From Mantis religiosa (Eukaryota > Arthropoda > Insecta > Mantodea > Mantidae): a stretch of 64,000 bases of DNA. A program made the position numbers and the translations under genes. The stretch spans positions 63,962,934 to 64,026,933 of the forward strand of contig CM060947.1 of assembly GCA_030765055.1 (NCBI GenBank), in the 5' to 3' direction. The notes below the pieces were generated by a model. The model was not told where the DNA came from. It was given only the letters and a program-made list of their open reading frames with translations, and made no database searches. This document shows positions 49,935 to 60,690 of this stretch, in pieces; position 1 is the stretch's first letter, and every line of letters begins with the position of its first letter.

Positions 49935-50451
49935 TGTCACCCAATTATCAGAAGGCACGACCGACTGGCAGCTGGGTGGGCGACTGTTGGAATTCAGGCC
50001 AGGCCTACCCATTTATCTTGTAGCGTTCACTGAGAAGATAGTTGGAGAAGCATTACTAGCCATCTCTTTCCCCTCCCCATGACGTCTGGAACCATCGGGG
50101 TGATGTTCCGAACCGCGAAGCTTCCAGAAACAGCGATCTTCCTATATAAGGGCTGCAGTGGGCGAGTCAGTTCAGTTCTTGGCGAGCAACCGTGAAGAGC
50201 GCAGTGCTAGCGAACGGACTGGAAGACTGCGTACGTGTATCAGAGAAGATTTTAGTCAGCTTTGGAGAGAGAGAGTTGTACGTAATAGTGAGCGTGGAGG
50301 GGACCTGTGACAGAAGAACTGGTGGATTGTAATTGTGTGCGCTACGTAATTCTATGTAATCGGCAAGTGTACCAACTGTAATCGGTGGAAATAAAGAACA
50401 TTTTGAGTTTGTGCAACTGGACTTTTAATTTTACGAACCCACAAAGTCACA
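49935..50451 (+). mobile_element. Solo LTR with TATA box and poly(A) signal
   Basis: 517 bp from TGTCACCC to AAAGTCACA, flanked by GTAT (49931-49934) and GCAT (50452-50455), a 4-bp duplication with one mismatch. It has a TATA box TATATAAG at 50143-50150 and AATAAA at 50389-50394, about 60 bases before the end. The U5 end 'ACGAACCCACAAAGTCACA' matches the LTRs at 51060-51500 and 13657-14116. No internal region is attached. Confidence 0.75.
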
Positions 50452-50455
50452 GCAT

Positions 50456-51059
50456 TTCTTACTCCAACTTTTTCAGTCCTGAATCTGAAACAACCACTAT
50501 TAAACAGTTATTAGACCTTCGAATTCAAGTCATTACTACTCGGAGTCATCCAGTGAGTAGTATGGACGGTCGTGGCAAAGCTTGCCTTCCAGCCACTCAG
50601 ATGGAATGTTTCATACTTCTATTCTACCACTTCTTCTGTTCGATCTTGTTGATAGTGCGTTTTTGGGGCGTTGAATTAAAACCAATGACACATAGAGTCA
50701 CCGAGGGCTGTTGCAGAACAAGAATCATACGGATATTCTGCCCACATTGAATAAATGTACTATAGGAAACCAGAACTACTGGCATGTTTCATAGCACTCG
50801 ACTGTGAACTGACGTGCATCAAAGGTGACCCAAATATGAAGACTGTAATAGAGTTTACCCTCAGTAAGAGTTCCACCTACATTCATTTGATCCCATCTGC
50901 TGGTATCGATTTTTGGTATGATTGGCCTGAAAAAAAAACGAAGTGTGAATGTTTGAAACACCACTACCGTGAAAGAATTTCACTACGATTGGTATTCAAA
51001 GAAAGGCTAAACTAATTCAACATAGGTATTCGCCTTTCTAGGAGATAAGTAGCTACTTT
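50456..51059. other. Spacer between two LTRs
   Basis: Frames at 50385-50750 and 50755-51015 show no gag or pol motif, so the two LTRs do not appear to bracket a retroelement body. Confidence 0.4.
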
Positions 51060-51500
51060 TTATATACTATTCGTTTCACAGTTAGCGAGCGCTGAACGCT
51101 TGCCGAGAGAGAGAGAAAGAGCCAGAGAGATGTCTGGATAGTTTCATCCTTCTCTAGCCGCCGTGAAAGGCCTTGAAACGTCGGCGGCTTTCTAGAAACA
51201 ATGACTGGAGGTATAAAAGCTGGCAAAGTGTTAATTGCTAGTCAGTTGTTAGTGAGTTGTTAATTGTGTGTGTGTGCGTGTGTGCGTGCGTGTGTGTGTC
51301 CTAATTTGAAGTGTACCGCAGTGATTTGTTTGGTTTTTTACCTGTCGCGAGAATAATGAGACGACCTTTAAGATTGTGTTTGTGTATGTTACATAATTTT
51401 GCTGCTACTGGGGTTGTACAAAGCGACGTTTTACTGAAATAAAGAGCATTTTAAATTTCTGCAAACAAGAGTTATAATTCTACGAACCCACAACGTCACA
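51060..51500 (+). mobile_element. Related LTR, 5' boundary unclear
   Basis: Ends 'ACGAACCCACAACGTCACA' like the LTR at 49935-50451, with TATAAAAG at 51212-51219 and AATAAA at 51438-51443. A TG start and a matching duplication were not found, so it may be 5'-truncated. A short GT-rich stretch lies at 51266-51299. Confidence 0.6.
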
Positions 51501-52101
51501 ATAAATACACCACACAAATAAAGTGCCTTGGTCTTATCCTAAAAATTCGTTTTATTAGATTCAGAGAATCACAAAACATATTTCCGATAAAATATCGGCA
51601 TCGGATTTTAAGATAGATCGGTTTTGATTAGATATATCAAATTAAAGATCATGACAGCAATTGATATTCCGAGTATTTGTTCTCTACTTGGCAGCATACC
51701 ATTTTTCTTTACAATGTAATAGAGAAACTTGATAAGCAAAAGGCGTTTAGAGATTTTATGATTGAAATATATATACAGATTTGAGGGGCTTTAACTGTGG
51801 GAAATTTAAGACGCCTGTGCCATCTCTTGTCTTTAATCATACGGTCTTTTGTCCTGGGGGATTAGAAGATCGATACTCTTTTGTTGTTATTCTAGGTGAT
51901 TGCAGGCTTTTAAAATAAAGTGTGTTTGGTTCAAGTTAAGAGGAGCAGTTCTCTTCTTCATATTAGACGTTTCAACTCCTCCCTTACTCCACATTAACGA
52001 AACGTGAAGGGGAAATGGAGATGACCAGTGGAGCGGAATGTAGTTGTTGCTACTTTATTAAAATATAAAGTATAACGGCTGTCATATGATCACAAATGTT
52101 A
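51501..52101. other. Spacer, nothing recognised
   Basis: AT-rich. No repeat or coding signal. Confidence 0.5.
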
Positions 52102-53479
52102 CCAGGGCTGTTCAATAAAGAATGATCATAATTTTTTTACGGTCAAGTTTTTTTCGTACTAAAATTCAATCTTATTATATTATGTTAGCTTAATGTAAAA
52201 CAAACACACCGAAGTAGTTTTATTGTTGGTATTCCTGGTTCCCGCCTGTGATAACCAGGCAAGTTCAAACATATTCAGTACCGTCTATCGCTGTAATGGA
52301 GGTAACATGCAGCTGAAGTTGATGTTAGAGGAAGATCCGGAGTTTATTTCAAACGTAATCACTGCTGATGAAACTTGGCTACATCATTTTGATCCTGGGA
52401 GGAAAGAGCAAAGCTCAGTGTATAAATCTCCTTCATCACCAACCTCCCAAAAAAGCAAAAGTGGTTGCTTCTGCTGGGAAAGTTATGGCCATCTCATTCA
52501 TTGATATTTATGGAATGGTTTATCAGCATGTTGTACCTGCACAGACATCAGTATTGTTATGTTCTAGCCATATGAACTCTGAAAGGTATGTGTTCGCTGC
52601 AGACATACACACGTATAGACAAGGTGACGTAATGATAGACGAGTCGCGCATAGGTAGAAACGCTCGGAAGATAACATGCAGCCTACTTATTACAGAAGCG
52701 GCAGCCTGTTGTGTTGCTTGTGACACTGGATATGAATATTGTTTTTTCAAAGTTTCTACATTACATTCATCTATAACACTACTCATAATTTCACGGAATG
52801 CACAACCTTAAATTTTTTAAGATCTTCAGACAAGATTAATAAATCTTACCGCACTGAAATAGTTCTATATCTTGCTACGCAAGTAGCCTACGTGGCTTTC
52901 TGCAGATGATTGTTGAATGTTTACTGTATTGCTCACTCGCTGCGTAACCGGACAACGGTTCCCCTCTCCCCTACACCTCATCCAGCGGAGGTCAGGAGTT
53001 CAGAACACATCTATAACTGGACAATACTACAGGGATGTCCTGAAAACACTGCAAGTCCATATCAGGTGCAAAAGACCACATTTCCATGAAGCAGGCTGGA
53101 TGCTGCACCACGATAATGCGTGGCCACATATTGCCAATGTTGCCAATGTTAAATATATTGCAAAAATCAACGTGCATCTCTCACCCTACCTATAGTCCGG
53201 GTTTAGCCATATGCGACTTTTTTCTATTCCCTGTCGTGAAGAAACGCCTTCGTGGGAGGCATTATCAATCATCAGAAGCATTGGTAAAGGCTGCGGAGGC
53301 GATTTTGAAGGATCTCTCAAAATGGTTTCCAGCATGTCTTTGAAGACTGGCAGAAACACTGGGACAAGTGCATCGCATTCAGGGGAGACTATTTTGAGAA
53401 GGGCCATCAAAATTATGAGGATGAGTAGAGGTATGTTTTCAAGAAAAAATTGTGATCATGCTTTATTGAAGAGCCCTCG
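52102..53479 (+). mobile_element. Mariner transposon with TIRs, broken transposase and an insert
   Basis: Inverted ends CCAGGGCTGTTCAATAAAG… (52102-52129) and the complement of CGAGGGCTCTTCAATAAAGC (53452-53479) are flanked by TA on both sides (52100-52101; 53480-53481). The N-terminal helix-turn-helix half of the transposase is absent. The catalytic domain is readable: 'VITADETWLHHFDPG' (first Asp, ~52350-52395), 'KKAKVVASAGKVMAI', 'GMVYQHVVPAQTS' (to ~52548), then about 465 bp of foreign sequence, then 'YYRDVLKTLQVHIR' (~53017), 'LHHDNAWPHIA' (second Asp), and after a frameshift 'AICDFFLFPVVKKRLRG' (third Asp). All three Asp of the D,D34D triad survive, but the frame is broken and the insert separates the domains. 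Dead, although the ends might still be recognised in trans. Confidence 0.9.
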
Positions 53480-54631
53480 TAATTGTTATTTTGGAGGTCT
53501 TGCTCAACTGGCTGGGGATAATGACTAAGCCATTACAGTTTTGTACTTATTACTGAAATAAATAAAACCAATGCATAAGTATATACACTGACTTTAAATT
53601 TTGCTGCATGTATCTTACAAAATTAAAAGTGCGTTTTAGTGGCGCTCTAATTATTTTGATGACATGAGAATCTGGTGATGCCTTTCCAAGCGTGCACTAT
53701 GAGAAGTGAAGGAATGCAGTACACAAGCTTGCAGTTTCTTTGATCCCGAATATCCTCTTCTCTGCGTTTCATCCTGGATTATTGTGAAGTGCTCTCTTTC
53801 ATAAGATACGCTACCGGTTCGTTTAGCTCAACTTTGTAGACTATGACAGAGCCTGTCGCGCATCAGTGCTGCATGGCGATAACTTTCCAAAATTATAATT
53901 CTAATCAGGTACATAATACAGTCATTAACCTCATGCACGGAACAAAGCCCAGTTCAAGAGATTCAACATCTAAATTTAGCACAACCGTAAAGAATATAGT
54001 GGCCCTGTGCAATACAGTGCAGAAAGATGTGATTAAGGTTCCATTATTTCCGCTAATGCTATTCTCATTAAGTCACGGATCACTCGCTGAAATAGCAAAC
54101 GCATTCTCCATTTATACTACATGTATGACTTTTAATTGAATTCTCGTCCCGGTTTTCAATCCTGGGCGATGAGAGCATTAGTGGTCCGCTCAATTGCATT
54201 ATGTATTGTATAGGGTAGTTTGGACTAGCATAATCAGTTCATGAGGTAGCGTGACTACTCATCGTTTAGTGGATACGGGATTGAGCAACCATTAAATAAG
54301 CTGATGTTTTAAAGATTTATTCTACAATTTTCTCTCTAGATTAGGAAATGGTTATCATGTAATTCTGAATGTCAGAGCAGAAAGGCTTCATTTTATTGCA
54401 TCCGATTTCTAAAGACTAGAACTGCTGTTTGTAGAGAAGTTCAGAAGAACATAAATTACGTTGCCTGTTACATAAGGCCTTTACAAGGCTGCAAATTGAA
54501 ATTTATAACAAAAATTAGTACTTACGTAGGTGCTTTACCTATAAATTTTATTTTTAAACATGATTTTTTGCCTGTAAGTGAAGTAAGACCTAAAGCTTTC
54601 CAGGCAGCCAGCCAAGTGAAAAGATGATTAG
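53480..54631. other. Spacer, nothing recognised
   Basis: The frame at 53843-54139 has no recognisable domain. Otherwise AT-rich. Confidence 0.45.
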
Positions 54632-54676
54632 ATATCAACGTTTCGGGAGTGTGCATCTCTCCCATCATCAGGATAT
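54632..54676 (-). ncRNA. Hammerhead ribozyme motif
   Basis: On the minus strand, in order: stem I strand ATATC (54676-54672); core CTGATGA (54671-54665); a single T; stem II GGGAG / CTCCC (54663-54659 with 54649-54645) closing a 9-base loop; core GAAA plus C (54644-54640); GTT (54639-54637), giving a minimal A-U/C-G stem III and a GUU cleavage triplet; then stem I strand GATAT (54636-54632). All conserved core positions of a hammerhead fit, with a 5-bp stem I, a 5-bp stem II and a near-zero stem III. The extra T next to stem II is the only irregularity. Minimal hammerheads with very short stem III are known from terminal repeats of Penelope-like elements, and such an element starts next to it on the other strand. 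Cleavage activity is not shown. Confidence 0.65.
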
Positions 54677-55618
54677 TTATAAAATGTTACCTCCACAGAT
54701 GTATATCGCAAGCCTACACACACCGATCTCTATCTGAACGCTTATAGTTTCCATCATAAGTCTCAGCGACTGGGTGTTCTCAATACACTGACCCACAGAG
54801 CTTTGTCTATCTCTGATCCCAGTCACTTAAAACAAGAATTACAGCACCTGAGACTGACTTTACATCAAAACGGCTACTTCGAATATGACGTTGAAGCCTC
54901 GATCACCAAAGCTAAGAAAGGGAAACCTGTAATACAGCAAGCGTCAAAGCCTACCGCTACAGCCTGAATCCCGTTTACCAGCAATCTATCCGGCAGAATT
55001 AGCAAAATGAATGAATGTGTAGTGTTTAAAGCCCGCTTTTACTACATACGGCACCGCAGGCGGTGACACTGATGATACATGCGATGAAGATGGAGCACCG
55101 GTGGAATGAGATGGCGGGGGAAACCGGAGGTCCCGGAGAAAACCCGCCCCAGTGCCGTGTTGTCCACCACAAATCTCACTTTGCGGTCGCCTGGGATTGA
55201 ACCCGGGCCGCCTAGCAGAATTAGCAGAATTCTCGCCAAATACATCAGGACCATTTGCAAACCACCTCCGAAGATTACACATCTGTTGAGACCAGTGTAA
55301 GACAAACTGGACTTTCAAGTTCCGGAAGTGTACCGCATTCCCTGTGAATGTGGGAAACCGTATACAGGACAAACCGGGAGGACCTTTGCCACTAGACTAG
55401 TCGAACATGAACGGAGCATTCGTTTAATACAACCTGAGAAGTCTGGGCTGGCAGAGCATTGTTTTGATAAAGACCATAGAACCAATTTTCGGGAGATGAC
55501 CATCTTGGCAATATACAACAGTTACTGGGAGCGGAGAATTAAGGAGGCTTTGGCGATTTCCTTTGAAAGGAGGATCCTTAATCGTGATGCTGGATTTCAG
55601 TTCAGCTCTTCTTGAACA
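54677..55618 (+). pseudogene. Penelope-like element: RT C-terminus + GIY-YIG endonuclease, SINE-split
   Basis: 5'-truncated Penelope-like element. It begins with the RT-to-endonuclease connector: 'YRKPTHTDLYLNAYSFHH' (~54707-54760) and 'LKQELQHLRLTLHQNGY' (~54830-54880), then a stop after 'KPTATA'. After a SINE (55009-55214) it resumes 'RILAKYIRTICKPPPK' and gives a nearly intact GIY-YIG domain at 55320-55615: 'YRIPCECGKPYTGQTGR' (the CxC and GIY-YIG signature, YTG in place of YIG), 'RLVEHERS' and 'SGLAEHCFDKDH', ending 'NRDAGFQFSSS' with a stop at 55616. In this family the endonuclease is believed to nick the target for priming. RT motifs A-D are absent, so it is dead. The adjacent hammerhead is on the opposite strand. 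Confidence 0.85.
55009..55214 (-). repeat. SINE-B inserted in the Penelope-like element
   Basis: The family core 'GGAGGTCCCGGAGAAAACCC' and the B-box complement 'GGGATTGAACCCGGGCCGCC' are present. It is flanked by a ~16-bp duplication, GCAGAATTAGCAAAAT (54993-55008) and GCAGAATTAGCAGAAT (55215-55230), with one mismatch. So the SINE arrived after the Penelope copy. Confidence 0.88.
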
Positions 55619-56674
55619 GCGGTCTTAGAAATGGAGAGAAATGCCTAAATGGCATGAGTAATCAAAAGTCAACTGTAGTAAAATGTACTCCTAGAACTGA
55701 GGATGGTGACACATACTACAGCATAGGATCATTCACGAGATTCTATGACAGTGTACCGAGAGATAATATGCAATAATAAAGGACAGTAAGACAAAGTTTG
55801 CTGATGGCGTCTAATGGATGGGCACTGTGCTCACAGAGAAGCGGAAGAAACACAATCTCAACACACATTATGACTACGTAGAGAGAGGAGAACTTCTCTC
55901 CTCCTAATAGCAAACACAACTCTTCAGAGGAAACCTGTTTATTCATTCTCTGACAAAATGTTCTTGAAGGCACCAATCTGCTAAAAATAGACCAAAACCT
56001 GCTATTGATAAATATTGTACACTACAAACATTCTACCTCACTTACGTGTAGATGTGATAGCTGCATGACCATTTAAGGAATGGGGATATAGCAGTTAAAT
56101 CGCTGCTTGTAAGCCTAGGTTTCTATTAAACTGTAAATAATACCTTTAGGTGTTGCCAACATTAAAAGATGAAAAGAATCTTTCTTGATATGGCTTCAGA
56201 ATTTTAACATGTTAAATTAGCTGCGTAGAAACGGGGTAGGGTGAGAGCCCAAATTATGCACTAAAGAGCATAATTGGAAGAAAGTTATTTTAATCCTTTA
56301 ATTTTAAATCCTCTTTTCTTTAGATTTTATTTGTCAGAGGTTTCCCATTTTCAAATTGTTCCAAATGATACACATTCACATTTTCCTAAATAACTGGTTG
56401 AAAATGAGGTTAATTTCGTCCAACATACTTAATCGTGATTATATTAAACAAATATAAACATTGTGTAAAGATTTAAATATAATATTACATTCTTAAATTT
56501 AATATCTGTCTTTTCGCAAACCAGTCTAATTTTGTTTAATTTATTAATACACTAATAAAGGGTTTAATTATTAAACATTGTTTTCCAAGAGTATTCCACC
56601 CTAGCGTTGATTTTCTCAAAATGAGTAAAAAGTATAGTTATTAGTATTAGAGAACTAATTTTGAAATGTGTAAT
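55619..56674. other. Spacer, nothing recognised
   Basis: The first 150 bp may be the 3' end of the Penelope-like element; 'ACTGAGGATGG' near 55698 is reminiscent of a hammerhead core but no GAAAC partner was found. The rest is AT-rich. Confidence 0.4.
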
Positions 56675-57000
56675 CCCCATAACCCATGGCGCGACAGCCC
56701 TTAGAGGGCCAAGGCCTACCAACCCGACTGCCGGCCTCACGTCCAATTACGCACGGCAGAGGTGGACGATCATCCAACCGATACGGGCAGGAGATGTGGT
56801 CAACATCTCGGCATCCCCCAGCCAGAATGTTGGCTTTCGTGACCTGGGTCGCTTACCTAGCCGCTTAACTTTCCTCACGATGCTGAGTGGGCACCGGTCC
56901 TATACCCGGGACCTAAAATCCCCACCACATGGGTGGGATTCAACCCGGGCCAGGGACCAAGGCTTGCTGCCTTAGCCCGCTACGCCACGGCGCAGGACTC
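56675..57000 (-). repeat. SINE-D (tRNA-derived)
   Basis: The minus strand starts with a tRNA-like head, 'GCGCCGTGGCGTAGCGGGC' then the B-box-like 'CCCGGGTTGAATCCCACCC', followed by a GC-rich body ('CCGGCCTCACGTCC' region on plus). It is a GC-rich block in AT-rich DNA. Only one copy in this window. Confidence 0.55.
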
Positions 57001-57599
57001 GAAATGTGTAACTATGTAATTAATGCTACGTTAACACCTCAAAATAAATATCAAATTTCAGCCCCCAGCTCTGTGTTACTTCTTATTTACATGATACACT
57101 AGTTCAATTTAGCCATTCAATAATTAACGCGTTCAGACCAAACGCACAAATACACTTGCGGGGGGAAAAAATGAAAAAGAAAAAAGAAACGGTATTCTGA
57201 GACTGATGAGCTCACTTTTGAATTACGCTAATGTAATCAATAACGATTTAAAATATCCTCAAACTATAAAATTAACCTAAAAGGTTGTGTTATAAAATTT
57301 AATGACTATTTTCCCCCGATATAACGTGCATATGGGATTATGCTCTTGAAAACGGCGTTTTATTGATGATCTGCTTCAGAATTCTTCGCCGATTTTTAGA
57401 CTATAGGTTTCCTCGCCGAGGACGTATTCTGTGTGAGAAATGTATTTAAGCTTCTGTGTACAAAAGAATATAACAAAGACAATTGTACATTTGCTAAATA
57501 ATCTGGAGATCGACGCTTATAATTAGGTGATTGTTTAGGTCTTGTAGCCTACCGGTAAAAACACCAGACAGCTGGAGAATTTTCTGTCATGCTGGTATG
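57001..57599. other. Spacer, nothing recognised
   Basis: AT-rich, no feature recognised. Confidence 0.5.
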
Positions 57600-57715
57600 T
57601 TGGCCACAAAAATCAATGGTTAAGAGCAGCCAAACAAAGACCATAAGATCCGTATTTCAAATCCTGGCTAAGGCATTCAATTTTTTAGTCTCACTTTACC
57701 GTTCCAATTACTTTT
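57600..57715 (+). repeat. SINE-E (tRNA-derived) copy 2
   Basis: Matches 15880-15995: 'TTGGCCACAAAAATCAATGG', B-box-like 'TATTTCAAATCCTGGCTAAG' and tail 'GGCATTCAATTTTTTAGTCT'. Confidence 0.55.
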
Positions 57716-57819
57716 TCTCTACTGAAATAGTATTGTATTTCACCTTCAAATTAGGTGTTAGTATTTCACCTGAAATTAATATTTTGGGGCCCCTGAACTC
57801 AAAGCATTTTCACATGTAC

Positions 57820-57873
57820 GTGTGTGTGCGTGCGTGTGCGTGTGTGTGTATGTGTGTATGTATGTGTGTGTGT
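57820..57873. repeat. Imperfect (GT)n microsatellite
   Basis: GTGTGTGCGTGCGTGTGCG-type repeat with C and A interruptions. Confidence 0.9.
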
Positions 57874-59597
57874 GAACAACACAACTTAAAGGTATAAAGG
57901 TTAAAACCAAACTTAGTAGTTATGTTTGCTATCTTCCAAAGATGCGACACCCATATTTAAAATTCCCTCACCCCAATACAGCCTTTGCATGGAAACATTT
58001 TTAAAATTTTGTATTTTTCTAATAAAATATTTCTGAAGTCATTAAAACTATATGTATAATACTTATTTATAATAAATAAAATATATAACCTGAATTCTCT
58101 GAAAATGGCCTCTAATCTACTCTGAATTTTGAATAACTTGTATATAATTGGTAGGCCGTAGGATATAGCTAAGCTCCAATTACACAAAGGATGTAAATTT
58201 TCTATTGGCACATAATTCGTCTATTTTGGTAGGGAAAATTAATCTTTCACTAGATGGTTCTTGTTTAATACTTCGAATACCTATCTCAAATAACCAGTCA
58301 TCTTTTTGTTGGCCCGGCGAAAGAAAATAAATTTTAAGGTCATCACACAGTGTCCAATCAACCTTCAAAGGTGTGATTGTAATTCCCTATTCCCATTCTC
58401 CTAAAAGAAAAAAAATATTGTTTCTTCTGTCATAATCATAATTCGGGTACTATGCAGTAGACTTAATAATGAGTGTTTGTAATAATAGATTTTATCAGAG
58501 TGAATAATACAGTCTATATTGTTATGTCATTGCCTCCAGTCTTCACATCTCTACATCCCTATGCCATTATATAATTTATTTAGTATACTCATTTGATGGG
58601 TTAGCAAATTATGTTTGGTTTCTAATATTTCTCAGTACCAGTTTCCTCTACAACGTTTATCCTTTACAATATCTAGATCTGCATACTGAGATAAATATTG
58701 TTCTACTATATTTACTAATTACGTGGTTATTTACATTCGCGTTTTCTTATTCCTTGTGACTTCTTAATTGGCTTATCCTGCACTCTATCTTGAATTTCAA
58801 CTTTTATATGTTACTTCCTTCCGATATCCTTTATATAATATATTTATATTTAACTTGAGGTAGGAATTCCTCTACAAATTGAAATTGAAACTTGTTTCCG
58901 CAGTTAAAGTCACTGATAACAAAGACTGATTTGTTTGCTTGAAAGTATTTTAAAACATTAAGAAAAATCTGATGCATTACATTCATATTACCTTATTTAT
59001 TTATTCGCCTTAAAATATTCTTACAGCTACCGTACATATGTAGTTAATATAGCTAAATAGAATGTGGTCGCTAGGTAACAGCTTCGAAAATCAGATTTCT
59101 CGGCGTGAACAAGAAACAAATAGTGGCAAGAATAGCAATTTACAGCTTAGATAGTAAAAGTATTTCAAAATTCATCCCATAAAGGATGTATCAAAAATAC
59201 TTAACTTTACAAAACAATTTATTTGACATAGTTGCGTGCTTTAACAAGATCTACAATTATGTATAATAAGATTTTGTCCATCACTTACGGTTTACTAGTT
59301 CTAAAACTGTCAACCAGGATAAAGATTACTTCAAGGGCATCCCCAGAAAGTTGAAGATTTATTCAAGATATTTGTCGTGAAAATCTATTAAAACATATAG
59401 TATTTTAACCAACACTTTAGACTCCTTTTGAAGAAATAAAGATTAGCGAAGTTGGCAGTTATTGGTGGTTTTGGATCACAGATTATTTCTAAAATCTCCG
59501 TTAACATCCTTGGTGGGTGTTAAATGACATCTGTGGTATTTCACATTTCGTTTTTGAGTTATGCTGTTCACAGGCATGTGGACACGCATACGCACGC
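57874..59597. other. Spacer, nothing recognised
   Basis: AT-rich. Minus-strand frames at 57957-58368 show no recognisable domain. Confidence 0.5.
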
Positions 59598-59599
59598 AT

Positions 59600-59639
<40 letters not shown>
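59598..59639. repeat. (CA)n microsatellite
   Basis: About 20 CA units. Confidence 0.9.
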
Positions 59640-59643
<4 letters not shown>

Positions 59644-59756
59644 AAACCACAGGCACCGTTTTCTATTAAATATATTTTTGAATTCATACACTTGAAAGTC
59701 TCCGCCTCTATATACCCGGGAGCGATGGAAAATTCCGGGGCTCTAGTCTAGAACCC

Positions 59757-60010
59757 TCCACCCCCATCATCAACAAGACGGGTGGCAGTGGATACGCCAC
59801 ATACGCGCGTCAACTGCGCAGGGAAGACTACCAAATAACCTCCGTGGGGCCACCTGGTAATCTAGCACACCTTCTACTAGCTCTGTAGGCTAACCCGGGA
59901 CATTTTAGGCAACCCTCCTCCACCTTCGGGCGGCCGAAGCTTGGCCGGAGGTACCCGATCTTCCACACACTGTCCCCTCGAGTCCAACCCAATCGGAACA
60001 GCTGAAGGTG
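59757..60010 (+). repeat. Long GC-rich repeat R, copy 2
   Basis: Aligns with 40590-40850: 'GATACGCCACATACGCGCG', 'ATCTAGCACACCTTCTACTAG'-type block (59860-59880), and 'CCCCTCGAGTCCAACCCAAT'. Confidence 0.6.
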
Positions 60011-60062
60011 ATGGAAGTGAAAACTCGGGTCTATTTGTGTGGAATGCAGTACTTCCTCCACG

Positions 60063-60690
60063 TGTACCGAGCGGAATGGCTCACGCGGTTTCGTCTGTGG
60101 CTCTCATTCGGGCGGCCTGGGTTCGATGCCCTCGGCCGACCTACGTGACTCATGAGTCTTTCCGGGTCGCTAGGCGAATACTGGGTAGATTAATTAAAAC
60201 CTCCAAATTTTCTGTCCCTCCATTTCCCCTCCATCATCATTTCACACCATCTCCCATCTGGTGGTGTCTTTCAGATTAGAAATGTCGGCGGGAGTCTCGG
60301 CGGTGCATGGCGGGATTATATGTTCTAAGTGCACAGTTTCTCCTCCTGTGGGATGGATCTCCAGACTCCGAGCGACCTCGTGGGCCGTTTCAGGATCACA
60401 ACAGGTAGAATGCCGGTTGTCAAGCTTGCCTTGATTCTTCCTTGCTCTGGGGGCGGGCGGTCTCAGGTGTCCGAACCGGCCTCTTGACTATTTCTGGGCC
60501 ACGGTAGATGGGATGACGATTGTCCTAAACCCACAGCCGGGAACTTTCTATATAAGAAAATGTAGAGTCCCCGCCCTCTGCACCATAGTGACACCTTGGT
60601 TCCCTCTGTCTCCTGTCACCTCATTCTTGGGGCATAGATAAAAGACCAGTCTGGTCGAGATGCCGAATTCGCTCCAAACAATTCATTCTA
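60063..60690 (+). repeat. Long repeat with tRNA-like head (SINE-C type), copy 2
   Basis: The head at 60070-60140 has an A-box-like 'CGGAATGGCTCACGCGG' and a B-box-like 'CTGGGTTCGATGCCC'. The body runs through 'TCCCTCCATTTCCCC', 'CATCTGGTGGTGTCTTTCAG' and 'TCGGCGGGAGTCTCGGCGG' to 'CCGCCCTCTGCACC'. Its first ~200 bp match 41070-41280 in reverse and its later part matches 46860-47345, so together the three copies define one family. Confidence 0.65.

Noticed and set aside
50452..51059. A retroelement body bracketed by the LTRs at 49.9 and 51.5 kb
   Set aside because: The two LTRs differ along most of their length, and the 600 bp between has no primer-binding site, purine tract, gag or pol motif.
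55690..55720. Second hammerhead copy downstream of the Penelope-like element
   Set aside because: Only a weak CTGAGGATGG is present. No GAAAC partner or stems could be drawn.
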